Shown one piece after another: positions 28,004 to 37,218 of a stretch of DNA of 64,000 nucleotides. The notes under the pieces are model-generated. The model searched no databases. It was given only the letters and a program-made list of their open reading frames with translations, and was not told the origin of the DNA. Every line of letters starts with the position of its first letter. Position 1 is the stretch's first letter. The position numbers and the translations under genes were made by a program. The stretch comes from Legionella clemsonensis (GTDB lineage: Bacteria > Pseudomonadota > Gammaproteobacteria > Legionellales > Legionellaceae). Location of the stretch: assembly GCF_002240035.1 (NCBI RefSeq), contig NZ_CP016397.1, positions 434,001 through 498,000 of the forward strand, given 5' to 3'.

Positions 28004-28048
28004 CTCATCCTCAAGTGCAAGTCTTTCCTGTTTTAGCGAGGAGTAAAT

Positions 28049-28984
28049 TTGAATATTGTATTTGCTGGCACCCCGGAGTTTACCTTACCCTGTCTTGATG
28101 CTCTGTTTAAGTCATCTCACCAATTAATGGCGGTATATACACAACCTGACAGACCAGCTGGCCGTGGCCGTAAGTTACAACCCTCGGCAGTAAAAAATTG
28201 GGCATTGTTACACCAGATACCTATTTATCAGCCAGAGAATTTTCGTAGTGATGAAGAAGTGACCACATTGGCAGATTTAAAGCCGGATGTGATGGTAGTA
28301 ATTGCCTATGGCCTTATCCTACCGCGGAAGGTGCTCTCCATTCCCAAATTTGGTTGCATTAATGTACATGCCTCATTGCTCCCGCGCTGGCGCGGTGCTT
28401 CACCTATACAACATGCCCTATTACATGGGGATACTGAAACAGGTGTGACTATTATGCAAATGGATGCCGGTATGGATACCGGTGATAAACTTGCACAGGC
28501 AAGCTGCCCAATTTTTCCAGAGGATACGGCAGAAACACTGCACAACAGGCTTGCACAACTGGCAGTAGAGCCTTTATTGTCAACTTTGAAAGCATTAGAG
28601 CAGGGCGAGGCCAAACCAGAAGCTCAGAATCACGCCGAAGCGACTTATGCCAGTAAAATTAATAAAGAGGATGCTGTCATTAACTGGCATAAAGAGGCTA
28701 ATGAAATTCATAATCAAATTCGCGCCTATAATCCCTGGCCAGTTGCTTATACAAGAGCCGGAGAGGAAGTTGTGCGCATTCATCGTGCTCATGTGGTTGA
28801 ATATGATGGTGAAGCGGTTCCCGGGACTATTCTTAAGCTTGATAAACAGGGCATGTTGGTTGCTACCGGAAAAGATGCAATTAGGGTGGAATGTATTCAA
28901 TTTCCAGGTGCAAAAATGATGAAAATTGTTGACTGGTTAAATGCCCACCGCTCACAGTTACATGTAGATCTTGTTTTACGATGA
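28049..28984 (+). CDS. fmt: Methionyl-tRNA formyltransferase
   Basis: Fmt formylates initiator Met-tRNA. The 311-residue protein starts with a TTG codon at 28049 behind GCGAGGAG, giving the family N terminus [19 protein letters not shown]. It has the folate-binding loop, the catalytic [17 protein letters not shown] with the HxSLLP motif and [14 protein letters not shown] near residue 140, and the C-terminal tRNA-binding OB domain ([21 protein letters not shown]). Its stop overlaps the rsmB start by four bases (ATGA). Confidence 0.97.
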   Translation: MNIVFAGTPEFTLPCLDALFKSSHQLMAVYTQPDRPAGRGRKLQPSAVKNWALLHQIPIYQPENFRSDEEVTTLADLKPDVMVVIAYGLILPRKVLSIPKFGCINVHASLLPRWRGASPIQHALLHGDTETGVTIMQMDAGMDTGDKLAQASCPIFPEDTAETLHNRLAQLAVEPLLSTLKALEQGEAKPEAQNHAEATYASKINKEDAVINWHKEANEIHNQIRAYNPWPVAYTRAGEEVVRIHRAHVVEYDGEAVPGTILKLDKQGMLVATGKDAIRVECIQFPGAKMMKIVDWLNAHRSQLHVDLVLR

Positions 28985-30261
28985 AAAAAAATGAACGCTT
29001 ACAAGCTTTAAAGATTCTGACAAAGGTAATACAAGAAAAGAGTCCTCTTTCTCATTATCTGCAGCTAACTAATGACCTGACCCCCTTTACCAAAGAGCTT
29101 TGTTTCGGGGTCTGTCGGCAGTATTTTCGCTTAAAAGCAATTGCTGAAACACTGGTAGACAAAAAGCCAAAAGCCATTGATGTTTGGCTTGCCTTGCTCA
29201 TGGGGTTATATCAATTGCAATTTATGCACAAGCCAGATTATGCCGTCGTGCAAGAAACAGTTAATCTGCTAGCTCAAATGAAAAAAAATTGGGCTAAGGG
29301 ATTGGTCAATGCTGTTTTAAGACGATTTTGTCGGGAACAACAACAGATATTATCCCAATTACAGGATAATGAGGCATTTGTTTTTGGTCATCCAACCTGG
29401 TTGCTGCAACAATTACGCCAGGACTGGCCCAAAAATTGGCAAGCCATTGTGTCGGCTAATGACAGCCATCCTCCGATGAGTTTACGAGTCAATGCGCGTC
29501 ATACCACAAGAGAACGCTATTTGCTGCAGTTACAACAAACTGGCATAGAAGCTTACCCTCATCACTATTCGCTATCGGGTATACGTCTTGAAACACCTTG
29601 TGATGTCTATGCCTTACCTGGATTTGCGGCAGGGCATATTTCTGTTCAAGATGAGTCAGCACAATTGGCTGCTTCTTTACTGGCTTTGAAACCAGGTTTA
29701 AGAGTACTTGATGCCTGTTGTGCGCCAGGGGGAAAAACTTGCCATATTCTGGAAACAGAGCCTCATTTGGACTCTTGTGTGGCTTTGGATGTGGATGAGA
29801 AGCGTTTGCAGCGTGTAAAAGAAAACTTAACCCGTTTAAAACTAGAGGCTACACTTATTCAGGCTGATGCCCTAAATACTTCCTCCTGGTGGGATGGTAA
29901 GCCTTTTGACAGAATTCTTCTTGATGCTCCCTGTTCAGCGACCGGTGTGATTCGCCGTCATCCCGACATTAAGTTGCTAAGAACAAAAGAAGAGATAGCT
30001 GTAGTTGCCAACTTGCAATTAAATTTGCTACAACATTTATGGCCTTTGCTTTCGCGAAATGGTTTGTTGGTTTATGCAACCTGTTCCATTATGAAAAAAG
30101 AAAATGAACAACAAATTGCAACATTTCTAGCAGGTCAGACGGATTGTACGGTAATTACAGGGGATAAACCTTGGGGACATAACACGGGTTTCGGGTGGCA
30201 AATTTTTCCTAAAGAACAAGGTGGTGATGGGTTTTTTTATAGTGTGCTGAGGAAGGAATAA
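28981..30261 (+). CDS. rsmB: 16S rRNA (cytosine-967-C5)-methyltransferase RsmB
   Basis: RsmB methylates C967 of 16S rRNA. The 426-residue protein has an N-terminal NusB-like helical domain (ending near residue 125), a SAM-binding domain with [16 protein letters not shown], the catalytic PC motif in [19 protein letters not shown] and the second cysteine in [13 protein letters not shown]. Length matches E. coli (429). It overlaps fmt by four bases and is followed two bases later by a membrane-protein gene, so the run is probably one transcript. Confidence 0.97.
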   Translation: MKKNERLQALKILTKVIQEKSPLSHYLQLTNDLTPFTKELCFGVCRQYFRLKAIAETLVDKKPKAIDVWLALLMGLYQLQFMHKPDYAVVQETVNLLAQMKKNWAKGLVNAVLRRFCREQQQILSQLQDNEAFVFGHPTWLLQQLRQDWPKNWQAIVSANDSHPPMSLRVNARHTTRERYLLQLQQTGIEAYPHHYSLSGIRLETPCDVYALPGFAAGHISVQDESAQLAASLLALKPGLRVLDACCAPGGKTCHILETEPHLDSCVALDVDEKRLQRVKENLTRLKLEATLIQADALNTSSWWDGKPFDRILLDAPCSATGVIRRHPDIKLLRTKEEIAVVANLQLNLLQHLWPLLSRNGLLVYATCSIMKKENEQQIATFLAGQTDCTVITGDKPWGHNTGFGWQIFPKEQGGDGFFYSVLRKE

Positions 30262-30263
30262 TC

Positions 30264-31010
30264 ATGCAAATTAATTGGCCTTTAGTCATTGTATTATTCT
30301 GCTTATCGTTGCCTGGAGTAATCATTGCTGTACCACGCCTCATTAATCTATTACTTCCTGACAATAGTGACGTTCTAAAACGACGTATCAGCCGACTGGC
30401 AATGGGACAAACTTTATTTATGGTTTTGTTAATGACCTTTGCCGGCAGTATATTATCTTTAAAAACAGGATTAAATGCACCGATTTTAGAGGCTTTATTA
30501 GAGGGAAGGGCTAGTTTTTCACCCGTTCAGGAGATGCTGCTGCCAGTTTTTTTAGTAACGGCTGGTGGTTTAATGGTCTTTCTTGTTCTTTATTATGGTG
30601 TTGTTGCTAGTATTCTGGATGAAAAAACTTTTCAAACCATGCGTAAGGTAAGAGCCATATTGGGTATTGATGGTTGTATTCTGTATGGCGGAGTGGTTGA
30701 GGAGGTTATTGCGCGTTGGGGACTACTGAATGTATTGACTTTTTTTTCCATTCTTTTTTCAGGAAGCAGAAGTCCTTTAATTGTTTGGATAGCCCTCTTT
30801 TTAAGTGGTATTGTTATTGCCCTTGGTCAACTTCCTGCCTATTTGGCTGCAGGCTGTCAATCAAGTCGGCGCTTTATTTACAGCATGCTCTTATTAAATA
30901 GTTGGCAGGCGATGTTGTTTGGCTGGATTTTTTGGCAATACGGATTAATTGCCGCGATAGGTGCTCATATTCTTTTTCATATCGGCTGGTATCTTTACGA
31001 TAAAACGTAA
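30264..31010 (+). CDS. CPBP-family (Abi/CAAX-like) intramembrane protease homolog
   Basis: A 248-residue polytopic protein with about seven hydrophobic helices. The CPBP glutamates and arginine are present in VEEVIARWG (residues ~146-152), and a C-terminal histidine motif AHILFHIGWYL closes the active-site pattern. Enzymes of this family cleave prenylated or other membrane proteins, often linked to bacteriocin maturation or immunity; the substrate is unknown here. It begins two bases after rsmB. A small double-glycine peptide gene lies ~0.6 kb downstream on the other strand, which is interesting but may be coincidence. Confidence 0.8.
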   Translation: MQINWPLVIVLFCLSLPGVIIAVPRLINLLLPDNSDVLKRRISRLAMGQTLFMVLLMTFAGSILSLKTGLNAPILEALLEGRASFSPVQEMLLPVFLVTAGGLMVFLVLYYGVVASILDEKTFQTMRKVRAILGIDGCILYGGVVEEVIARWGLLNVLTFFSILFSGSRSPLIVWIALFLSGIVIALGQLPAYLAAGCQSSRRFIYSMLLLNSWQAMLFGWIFWQYGLIAAIGAHILFHIGWYLYDKT

Positions 31011-31096
31011 AAATTGCGTAAACTTACCCGTTCTTAATCATCACTTAATTTGCCTCATCTATTGTTTAGTTTTCATCACTCAAATTTAACTAATTT

Positions 31097-31609
31097 ATGG
31101 CTAAACGATTACCTAAGTTTGCAGTTGCACCACAAGCTTATGAGGATTATCAATACAAGACGGACACTGTAAATTTACTCAAGCAACTTAAAGCTGAGGC
31201 GCTTGCCGGAAGTGCTGTTGCTGCTTATCGTCTGGCAAAAGTATATCCACAACATTCTGAGCCATTTGCAAAATGGATGAAAAGAGCAATTGATCAAGGA
31301 TTGACAAACGCGATGCTTGACATGGCCAGAGTGCTGGCAAAAAAAGGGTCTGTTACTCATTCTCAAAAGGCTGCCAGCTACTTGGTGCGTATTTTGCGTT
31401 CGAACGATAGTTATATCAAATCATTGGCTGAAGAGTTTCTGAAAGACAATCAACTAGTGTCAAAAGAAGTTTCACGGCAAATGAACAAAATTTCTGGATT
31501 GCCCTTGGCAGGTTTTTTCGCTCAGGATAAAAAACCTGCTGATGTTAATCAGTCGCCTACTCTTGTAAAGGACCCAACACTCTCATCAGGATTTGTAGTG
31601 GTATTCTGA
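31097..31609 (+). CDS. Small orphan protein with Sel1/TPR-like helical segment
   Basis: A 170-residue basic protein not firmly recognised. Residues ~30-110 are helical and Ala-rich and resemble degenerate Sel1-like repeats (GSAVAAYRLAKVYPQ, GLTNAMLDMARVLAKKG). The tail from ~135 is Pro/Asp-rich and probably disordered. No signal peptide. The 3' end overlaps the end of the minus-strand double-glycine peptide gene by about 60 bases. Possibly Legionella-specific. Confidence 0.6.
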   Translation: MAKRLPKFAVAPQAYEDYQYKTDTVNLLKQLKAEALAGSAVAAYRLAKVYPQHSEPFAKWMKRAIDQGLTNAMLDMARVLAKKGSVTHSQKAASYLVRILRSNDSYIKSLAEEFLKDNQLVSKEVSRQMNKISGLPLAGFFAQDKKPADVNQSPTLVKDPTLSSGFVVVF

Positions 31610-31725
31610 TCACTAGGTCCTTTTGCAAGCCTATCTTGGGGACGTCGCCGCCGCTGTTCGCCACCTGATACTTTTTCTAATTCATTTGTGTTGAGTTTTT
31701 TGGAAGCTTTCTCTTTTTTCATCAT
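31549..31725 (-). CDS. Small peptide with bacteriocin-type double-glycine leader
   Basis: A 58-residue gene missed by length cut-offs. It starts at ATG 31725 (or the next ATG, 31722) behind GGAG with good spacing. The leader reads KKLNTNELEKVSGG, matching the consensus of double-glycine leaders (hydrophobic at -12 and -7/-4, ELxxVxGG, cleavage after GG). The remaining 36 residues are basic then polar: EQRRRRPQDRLAKG, then Asn/Thr/Asp-rich to VGD. No cysteine is present, so it is not a lanthipeptide or disulfide-bridged bacteriocin. No C39 peptidase/ABC exporter is in the window. Family leader is recognised; function is unknown. Confidence 0.6.
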   Translation of the reverse strand: MMKKEKASKKLNTNELEKVSGGEQRRRRPQDRLAKGPSDQNTTTNPDESVGSFTRVGD

Positions 31726-31965
31726 TTATCTCCATTCAATGGTAGTAATTTCAGTATAGGTTAAAAATTCAACAAGATTAAATAAGAAGCAGGTGGCTCA
31801 TGTCCGTCTGTTAAGAATTTAAAATTTCAGGAACAAGTTTTATGGATAAATTGCTTCTAGTGAAAAATCTTGTACTCTTGTTAAAGCGATAATGCCTTTT
31901 ATTGCTTAAAATGGTTGCTAATTCGTTAGCGCTTTCTTAATGTGATTTATCCTGGGGGTATACAC

Positions 31966-33969
31966 ATGCCGTTTCCGACTATCAATGAAATTAATCTCCC
32001 TTCTGCCCCGCTAAAAGTAAAACTTGAAGATCTCTCTCCAGAGGGAAGGTTATTAACCAAGCAGCAAACGGTTAAAACCATTAGTCAAATAGAAAGTATT
32101 AAAGATACAGTGCAGCAGACACTGAAAAAAGCGCCTTTCGCTAAAAGATTTAAAAAAAATGAGTTGAATATTCCTTACGATATCCTTGCTTTTGAGGACA
32201 ATTATTATGCGGTCTATTATGGAGTCAAACGAAATGCTGATTTAGGCATAGGAGGATTTGGCTATGTGAAATTGGTACAAAATATTAAAACTGGCGACTG
32301 GGCTGTTTTAAAATTAACTGTTCCAGATAAAAAAAACACTGAATATCTTATTTTGCAACAAGTTGAGTTGGCGTTAGGTTATCTCGAGCGGCATATTTCT
32401 AAAAATAATTCATTCATTGAGCTTCAAAAAAAACAACACGCGGCGAATGGTGGCATTAGCTGGTGGGTACCTGAGCAGGCAAACCTGTTGATGCAGCTTG
32501 CTGAAGGGGTATCATTGGCGGATTTATACAAAGATAATTATTTTATATCCGCGAATCAATGGATTGAAATCATTTTGCAGGTTCTTAAAACTTATAAAAC
32601 GATTAAAGACAAAGGCATTGTTCATAAGGATCTCAAACTAGAAAATATTTTTTATTGTTTTGCTACGAATAAAGCCACAATTATTGATTTTGGTGCTTCC
32701 AGGAAAAAACAATCGTTTCTAAGGCATGACAAAGAAAAATTTATTTATTCCAAAGGTTACACTGCCCCTGAGATAGAAAGTAAAAAAGAATACAGTGAAG
32801 CATCCGATATATATGCACTGGGTGCGACTTTTTTTTACTTGTTACATTTAACCGAGCCTACCCGCTCTGTAATTAAAGATCTTACGCTTTATACCAAACT
32901 TTATTCTTATTGTTCTTCTTGTATGGTGAATAAAAATTCCAAGGCCCGTCCTACCACTGAAGAAGCAATTCTATTTTTTGCAACAATTCAACGGTCACTT
33001 TCTAATTTACTCCCAAAACCCTTTAGGAAAATTGGTCTCTTTTCGGTTAATGAGTATTTCCGCTATTTAAACGAAGCAAGAACGTTAGAGAATGAAAATT
33101 CAATGAGGGGGAGCTTTGATTTAGCAGCAAAGGATGAGCAACAAACTGTGCAACCTGCATTAGGTTCTTATTTCCTCCATCTATTAACCACTACCTTCAG
33201 GCGCTTTTATTCCTTTCACCCTAATCCTGAGAACTTGCCAAGGGTTGAAAAGTCAATAGAAAACTTGAGCATGGAAGCCCAGCAAAAGCCAGAGCGAAAA
33301 AGATACGATCATTCTTTTATAACTGCTTTACAATTATTTGATGAAGTGTGGCTAATTGATGCTGCCAAGAGACCTACAAAAGAATATATTCAACTGCGAC
33401 GGGAACTAGAAAAACAACGAATTACAGTAGGACAACGTTGCTTTTTATCAGAGAGCGACGAGTTGCCTCAGGTCATACCTGCAATTTTAACTCAACTCAA
33501 TACAGAGAAGACGGCCAAGCATCAAAAATATTTCTGCCTAACCGTACAAGCTGATATTCAATTGCCATCCGAAATATGCCTTGTTACATTACAATCCGAA
33601 CGGGATGAAAAGTATTATCAACAAATTATTGAAGCTTATACAGCACTTGATATTCAAGAGGAGTATCAAAGGATAAAGACTTCTTTATCGACACTAGCGA
33701 GCCAATACGAGATTGCAAAAAATTGGATAGAAGATTTTGACAGACGTTTTGCAGAAGGAAAACTGTCTTTAGATTACTTCAAAGGCAGGTTAAAACAACT
33801 CAAAAAAGAAATAGCTACACTTGAAAAGAACAGTGCCTCATTAGAGGCGCCAGGTCATTCTCATTTCGCCTTTTTCGCAAAACTATCCAAGCACAAATCC
33901 CCATCGACACAAGTAATTAAACAAATTGATTTAGAACTTGATGAATGGGTAAGTTCTTATCAAATGTAA
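31966..33969 (+). CDS. Eukaryotic-like Ser/Thr protein kinase, effector candidate
   Basis: A 667-residue protein with a full kinase domain at about residues 85-330: Gly loop GIGGFGYVKL, the lysine in WAVLKLT, catalytic loop IVHKDLKLENIF (HKD instead of HRD), DFG in IIDFGAS, and GYTAPEI (APE). All catalytic residues are present. The N-terminal ~85 residues and the C-terminal half have no recognised domain; the last ~110 residues are charged and likely coiled coil. ATG 31966 follows GGGGG and is preferred over an ATG 24 bases earlier. No signal peptide. It belongs to the LegK-like class of Legionella kinases, but no specific orthology is claimed; Dot/Icm export is inference. Confidence 0.85.
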   Translation: MPFPTINEINLPSAPLKVKLEDLSPEGRLLTKQQTVKTISQIESIKDTVQQTLKKAPFAKRFKKNELNIPYDILAFEDNYYAVYYGVKRNADLGIGGFGYVKLVQNIKTGDWAVLKLTVPDKKNTEYLILQQVELALGYLERHISKNNSFIELQKKQHAANGGISWWVPEQANLLMQLAEGVSLADLYKDNYFISANQWIEIILQVLKTYKTIKDKGIVHKDLKLENIFYCFATNKATIIDFGASRKKQSFLRHDKEKFIYSKGYTAPEIESKKEYSEASDIYALGATFFYLLHLTEPTRSVIKDLTLYTKLYSYCSSCMVNKNSKARPTTEEAILFFATIQRSLSNLLPKPFRKIGLFSVNEYFRYLNEARTLENENSMRGSFDLAAKDEQQTVQPALGSYFLHLLTTTFRRFYSFHPNPENLPRVEKSIENLSMEAQQKPERKRYDHSFITALQLFDEVWLIDAAKRPTKEYIQLRRELEKQRITVGQRCFLSESDELPQVIPAILTQLNTEKTAKHQKYFCLTVQADIQLPSEICLVTLQSERDEKYYQQIIEAYTALDIQEEYQRIKTSLSTLASQYEIAKNWIEDFDRRFAEGKLSLDYFKGRLKQLKKEIATLEKNSASLEAPGHSHFAFFAKLSKHKSPSTQVIKQIDLELDEWVSSYQM

Positions 33970-34012
33970 TAACTTGGGCAGTCAACATCCCGTGATTTTT
34001 ACGGTAATCAAT

Positions 34013-34141
34013 ATAACAGCGACTCAGTTGAAATTATCGACAAGAACGGTTGAGTTTTATCTTAAACAAGCCAAAGAGCGATGTTTTTGTGGTAATCTTG
34101 AGGCATTACAACGCATGGTGAATGAACAATTGTTGCTATAA
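34013..34141 (+). pseudogene. Remnant of a LuxR-type HTH regulator (C-terminal end)
   Basis: An open stretch of 42 codons before TAA 34139-34141 reads ITATQLKLSTRTVEFYLKQA followed by KERCFCGNLEALQRMVNEQ, the recognition half and dimer helix of a LuxR/GerE-type DNA-binding domain. There is no start and the first half of the domain and the sensory part are missing. It sits between the kinase gene and the minus-strand orphan and appears to be debris of a lost regulator. Confidence 0.55.
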
Positions 34142-34143
34142 AA

Positions 34144-35040
34144 TTAAAGATAAGGCGACGGTGGTTCATATTGAATTTTTGTATGTTTTTCTTGCCAGCT
34201 CTTAAACAATTGGTTATCTGGCCCATTAAGAAATAAATTCCAGGAAACTAATTTGATGGCTAGTTGTTCTGCAGCTTTTTTTTTGGAAGAGTGATGTTTG
34301 GACAAATAGGCAGAAGCAAGTTCCTGCAATTTTTCAAAAAATACTTTTTTACTCTTGAAGGTATCTAGTCCTTCATCTCGAGCCTTACTGTTTAATATTA
34401 GGTATTCTTTATATAAGGTTGAATTGCTGAGACTTTCATCTGTAAATAATCTCTGAATCTTGTCCAGTGATTCAGAAAGGGCGTCTTCAAGAGTACCCAC
34501 CTTACCGGTTGCCGTTATAAAGAAACTCCCTACTTCAACTTTGATAGCTTCAATCTGGGCAAGGTTAATGGTTCGCAGTGATTTGAGCTGGTTTTTATTA
34601 ATATAATTTATACATTTATTAATTCCATTAAAAAGTAAACGCTTATCTCGCTCTGAATTACTATGACTGGGATCACAAGCCACATAAATTTTTAGATGAC
34701 TTGTTTCTGTCAATTGATTTAAAAAATAAAATAACATGCTAACGTAGTCGTTATTGTTATCTAAGGCTTCACCAATGTTTATATCGTCTAAATAATGTTC
34801 GCTGAGAGAATGATATAATTCAATTTTGGCATTTTTCTCGTCTTGATAATATAAACCCACCCCCACGCATGCCGTGAGATTAGTAGTCCATAGATAGGGT
34901 TCCTCATAGCTTCTTTGGGAAAAATTGCGTTCCGAACTGTAAGAAATGTAATTTATTTTATTATCAAAAATATTAAATTCATTACTGTTTGTGGCTTTGG
35001 ATTTCTTTTTTAGAAAAAACACAAGAAGCTCCGATAGCAA
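34144..35040 (-). CDS. Orphan protein with CheD/CNF-like Cys-His pattern; probable N-terminal frameshift
   Basis: A 298-residue reading frame that opens at a TTG without a ribosome site. Near its start, TACVGVGLYY then IELYHSL puts a Cys (58) and His (77) 19 residues apart in a hydrophobic strand setting, like the Cys-His pair of CheD/CNF1-type glutamine deamidases; this is a structural guess. The rest is helical and unrecognised. Upstream, another frame gives GTG 35101 followed by a clear membrane helix or signal (LPIILLFLAIGASCVF) that would join this frame through the T6/A6 run near 35000-35020 by a one-base shift. It follows the patatin gene by ~25 bases if the GTG is the true start. Either a recent frameshift or a sequence error. 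Confidence 0.65.
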   Translation of the reverse strand: MLSELLVFFLKKKSKATNSNEFNIFDNKINYISYSSERNFSQRSYEEPYLWTTNLTACVGVGLYYQDEKNAKIELYHSLSEHYLDDINIGEALDNNNDYVSMLFYFLNQLTETSHLKIYVACDPSHSNSERDKRLLFNGINKCINYINKNQLKSLRTINLAQIEAIKVEVGSFFITATGKVGTLEDALSESLDKIQRLFTDESLSNSTLYKEYLILNSKARDEGLDTFKSKKVFFEKLQELASAYLSKHHSSKKKAAEQLAIKLVSWNLFLNGPDNQLFKSWQEKHTKIQYEPPSPYL

Positions 35041-35126
35041 GAAATAGTAATATTATAGGTAAAACAAGTGGAATACGCGAAATTAGCTCTCTGTTAACCA
35101 CAGTAGAATACCTGATAATGACTCTT

Positions 35127-36236
35127 CTATGCCTCAAAAAAAGTCAAGATAATGTCCTGTATGGTCATAGTGTCTTGAAAGCCTAGTTTAATCAATTCGC
35201 GAGTAAATTCTTTTTCAAACAAAAGAAAGCTTAGTAAGTCGCCTGAGTGGCGTTTAGCGCCAAGAAAATTAAGCAGGAGGCGTAAAAATAGGGGAATGCC
35301 GTTGTAATGAGATTGGGCAATGGTGGCTATATCTACACTTGGCCTTAAGTGAAGAATTTCCACTGTGCGCCAGGGGGATTGGGCTCTTTTTTCCGCGGGT
35401 AACAAGCGAGTCATATTATTCATGTGATTAATCATCTCAATATCACGATCAAGGTTATCTAAAAACAGCCCATTAATCATGCCTCCTAAAACACGTGAGA
35501 AGTCAATGTCGCCGTTCTTTATTTTTTCTGGCTCCCCCTTTTTTAATTGGCGATTTCCTATCACTAAAATTTTATCCGCTTGACAATGGATGGCACCACG
35601 TAGAGGCGCCTCCAAGCCTAGATGGCCATCTCCGTAATGAAAACCATTTATTTTTGAAGGAGGAAAGAACAAAGGTAATGCGGTAGACGCCAAAAAATAC
35701 TCCATTTCCAAATTAACGCGTTGGCTAATATGAAGGGGAAAGTTCCAATCCTCAAAATCTTCGGTGTAATGTTGATAAAAAGAGATGGTTTTTTGCGTTT
35801 CATAGCAATTGCTGATGATTTCAATGGTTTCTAAATGCTGATTCCTAATGGCAGCTTCTACATGCTTAAAATTAATGTTAGTGCTGAGGTATCCGCGCAA
35901 GGGAGATGTATCAAGAATATGTCCTAACAAACGTTGCTTAAAAAAGAACGTTGCCACATTACGCAGGTAGGTTTTACTGAATGCATAATAGCTGGTCTTA
36001 AAAATTTGTCGGCAAGTAATTTCACCCCATAATTCACTTAGTTTGTTGGTGGCTGCTGAAAAATCAAGCGCATTTTCAGCTAATACGGCAGTATTAATAC
36101 TGCCAACACTGGCCCCAGTCAGCATGGTAAAAGGGATTTTTTTAAAATTTAGAATGGTGCTGATTGCCTGGAGAACCCCAGCCTGATAAGCTCCTCGGGC
36201 TCCGCCTCCGGCCAAATAAAGCGCTATTTTGGTCAT
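35127..36236 (-). CDS. Patatin-like phospholipase (first copy)
   Basis: A 369-residue lipid acyl hydrolase. It carries the oxyanion loop GGGARGAYQAG at residue ~10, the nucleophile serine in GASVGS (~residue 43) and the catalytic aspartate in YGDGHLGLEAP (DGH rather than DGG). The Ser-Asp dyad is complete. Legionella has many patatins, some exported by Dot/Icm (VpdA-C) and others not; this one has no signal peptide. The ~170 residues after the core are unlike the second patatin in the window. It is divergent from parB. Confidence 0.9.
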   Translation of the reverse strand: MTKIALYLAGGGARGAYQAGVLQAISTILNFKKIPFTMLTGASVGSINTAVLAENALDFSAATNKLSELWGEITCRQIFKTSYYAFSKTYLRNVATFFFKQRLLGHILDTSPLRGYLSTNINFKHVEAAIRNQHLETIEIISNCYETQKTISFYQHYTEDFEDWNFPLHISQRVNLEMEYFLASTALPLFFPPSKINGFHYGDGHLGLEAPLRGAIHCQADKILVIGNRQLKKGEPEKIKNGDIDFSRVLGGMINGLFLDNLDRDIEMINHMNNMTRLLPAEKRAQSPWRTVEILHLRPSVDIATIAQSHYNGIPLFLRLLLNFLGAKRHSGDLLSFLLFEKEFTRELIKLGFQDTMTIQDIILTFFEA

Positions 36237-36398
36237 GTTTCACTATTTTTAAGGAGAGGGTAAAAATATAGTCCGGTTAAGAATCGCTGGCAAGTAACAG
36301 CTTGTCTTAAGACCCATTGAAAGCAGCAATACTATCAAGATGACGCCGCTTAGAACTTATGAAAGAATATAGCATTTACAAGTGTAATTTTTGACTCA

Positions 36399-37184
36399 AT
36401 GAAAAGAGTATTCAAATTAATTCCCATAGAATTTTTACAGCCCGGCCGTTATCAACCTAGGAAATCCTTTGAAGAAAGCTCATTACAAGAATTAGCCGAT
36501 TCAATTGCATCACAAGGGCTCATTGAGCCTTTGGTTGTTCGCGAACTGACAAAAGACCATTTTGAAATTATTGCCGGGGAACGCCGATGGCGTGCTGCTA
36601 TGTTGGCTGAGTTGGCAGAGCTTCCCTGTCTAATTGGGGAGTACACGGATGAACAAGCTGCGGCTGTGACACTGATTGAAAATATCCAACGGCAAAATTT
36701 AAATTTAATTGAAGAAGCTGAAGGATATCGCCGGTTACTGGAGGAATTTCATTTTCAACAAGATGAAATTGCTGCCTTAGTAGGAAAATCGCGGAGTCAT
36801 ATTGCCAATATTTTACGTTTATTAACATTATGTCCTGTTATTCAAGAACAAGTCAAATCAGGTCTGCTTTCAATGGGACATGCAAAAATGCTTGTAGGTT
36901 TGTCGGGTGAGCAGCAACGTTTGTTAGCGCAGCAAATTCTAGACAATGGATGGTCAGTACGCTATCTGGAAAAAAAAGTTAAAGCAATAAAGGAAGGAGA
37001 GGTATTGCGTAATCCTCAACGCGATCGAGATATCGAGCGTTTGGAAGCCAAACTAGCAGAGCAAATAGGGGCTCCTGTACAAATTGTAGCTAATGAAGGT
37101 TGCGGTGGATGGCTACAAGTAAAATTTTTTGATAATGATACGCTGGCGGGACTTCTGGAGCGCATGGGCTTGCGCTATGATTAG
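36399..37184 (+). CDS. parB: ParB-family partition protein
   Basis: A 261-residue ParB/Spo0J-type CTPase clamp. Residues ~5-95 are the N-terminal CTP-binding domain with YQPRKSFEESSLQELADSI and the arginine-rich box GERRWRAA; a helix-turn-helix for parS binding follows (FQQDEIAALVGKSRSHIANILR), and the C terminus is a short dimer domain. It is complete and typical. No parA is adjacent; it sits alone between a patatin and a dacB gene. The gene may be the chromosomal parB separated from parA, or a paralog such as Noc. Confidence 0.9.
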   Translation: MKRVFKLIPIEFLQPGRYQPRKSFEESSLQELADSIASQGLIEPLVVRELTKDHFEIIAGERRWRAAMLAELAELPCLIGEYTDEQAAAVTLIENIQRQNLNLIEEAEGYRRLLEEFHFQQDEIAALVGKSRSHIANILRLLTLCPVIQEQVKSGLLSMGHAKMLVGLSGEQQRLLAQQILDNGWSVRYLEKKVKAIKEGEVLRNPQRDRDIERLEAKLAEQIGAPVQIVANEGCGGWLQVKFFDNDTLAGLLERMGLRYD

Positions 37185-37218
37185 TATCTATTATTAAACG
37201 CAATTGAGGGAAACTAAA

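Noticed and set aside
36236-36243. TGTTTCAC, half of a parS site, upstream of parB
   Set aside because: The other half (GTGAAACA) is absent; an 8-base match is expected by chance.
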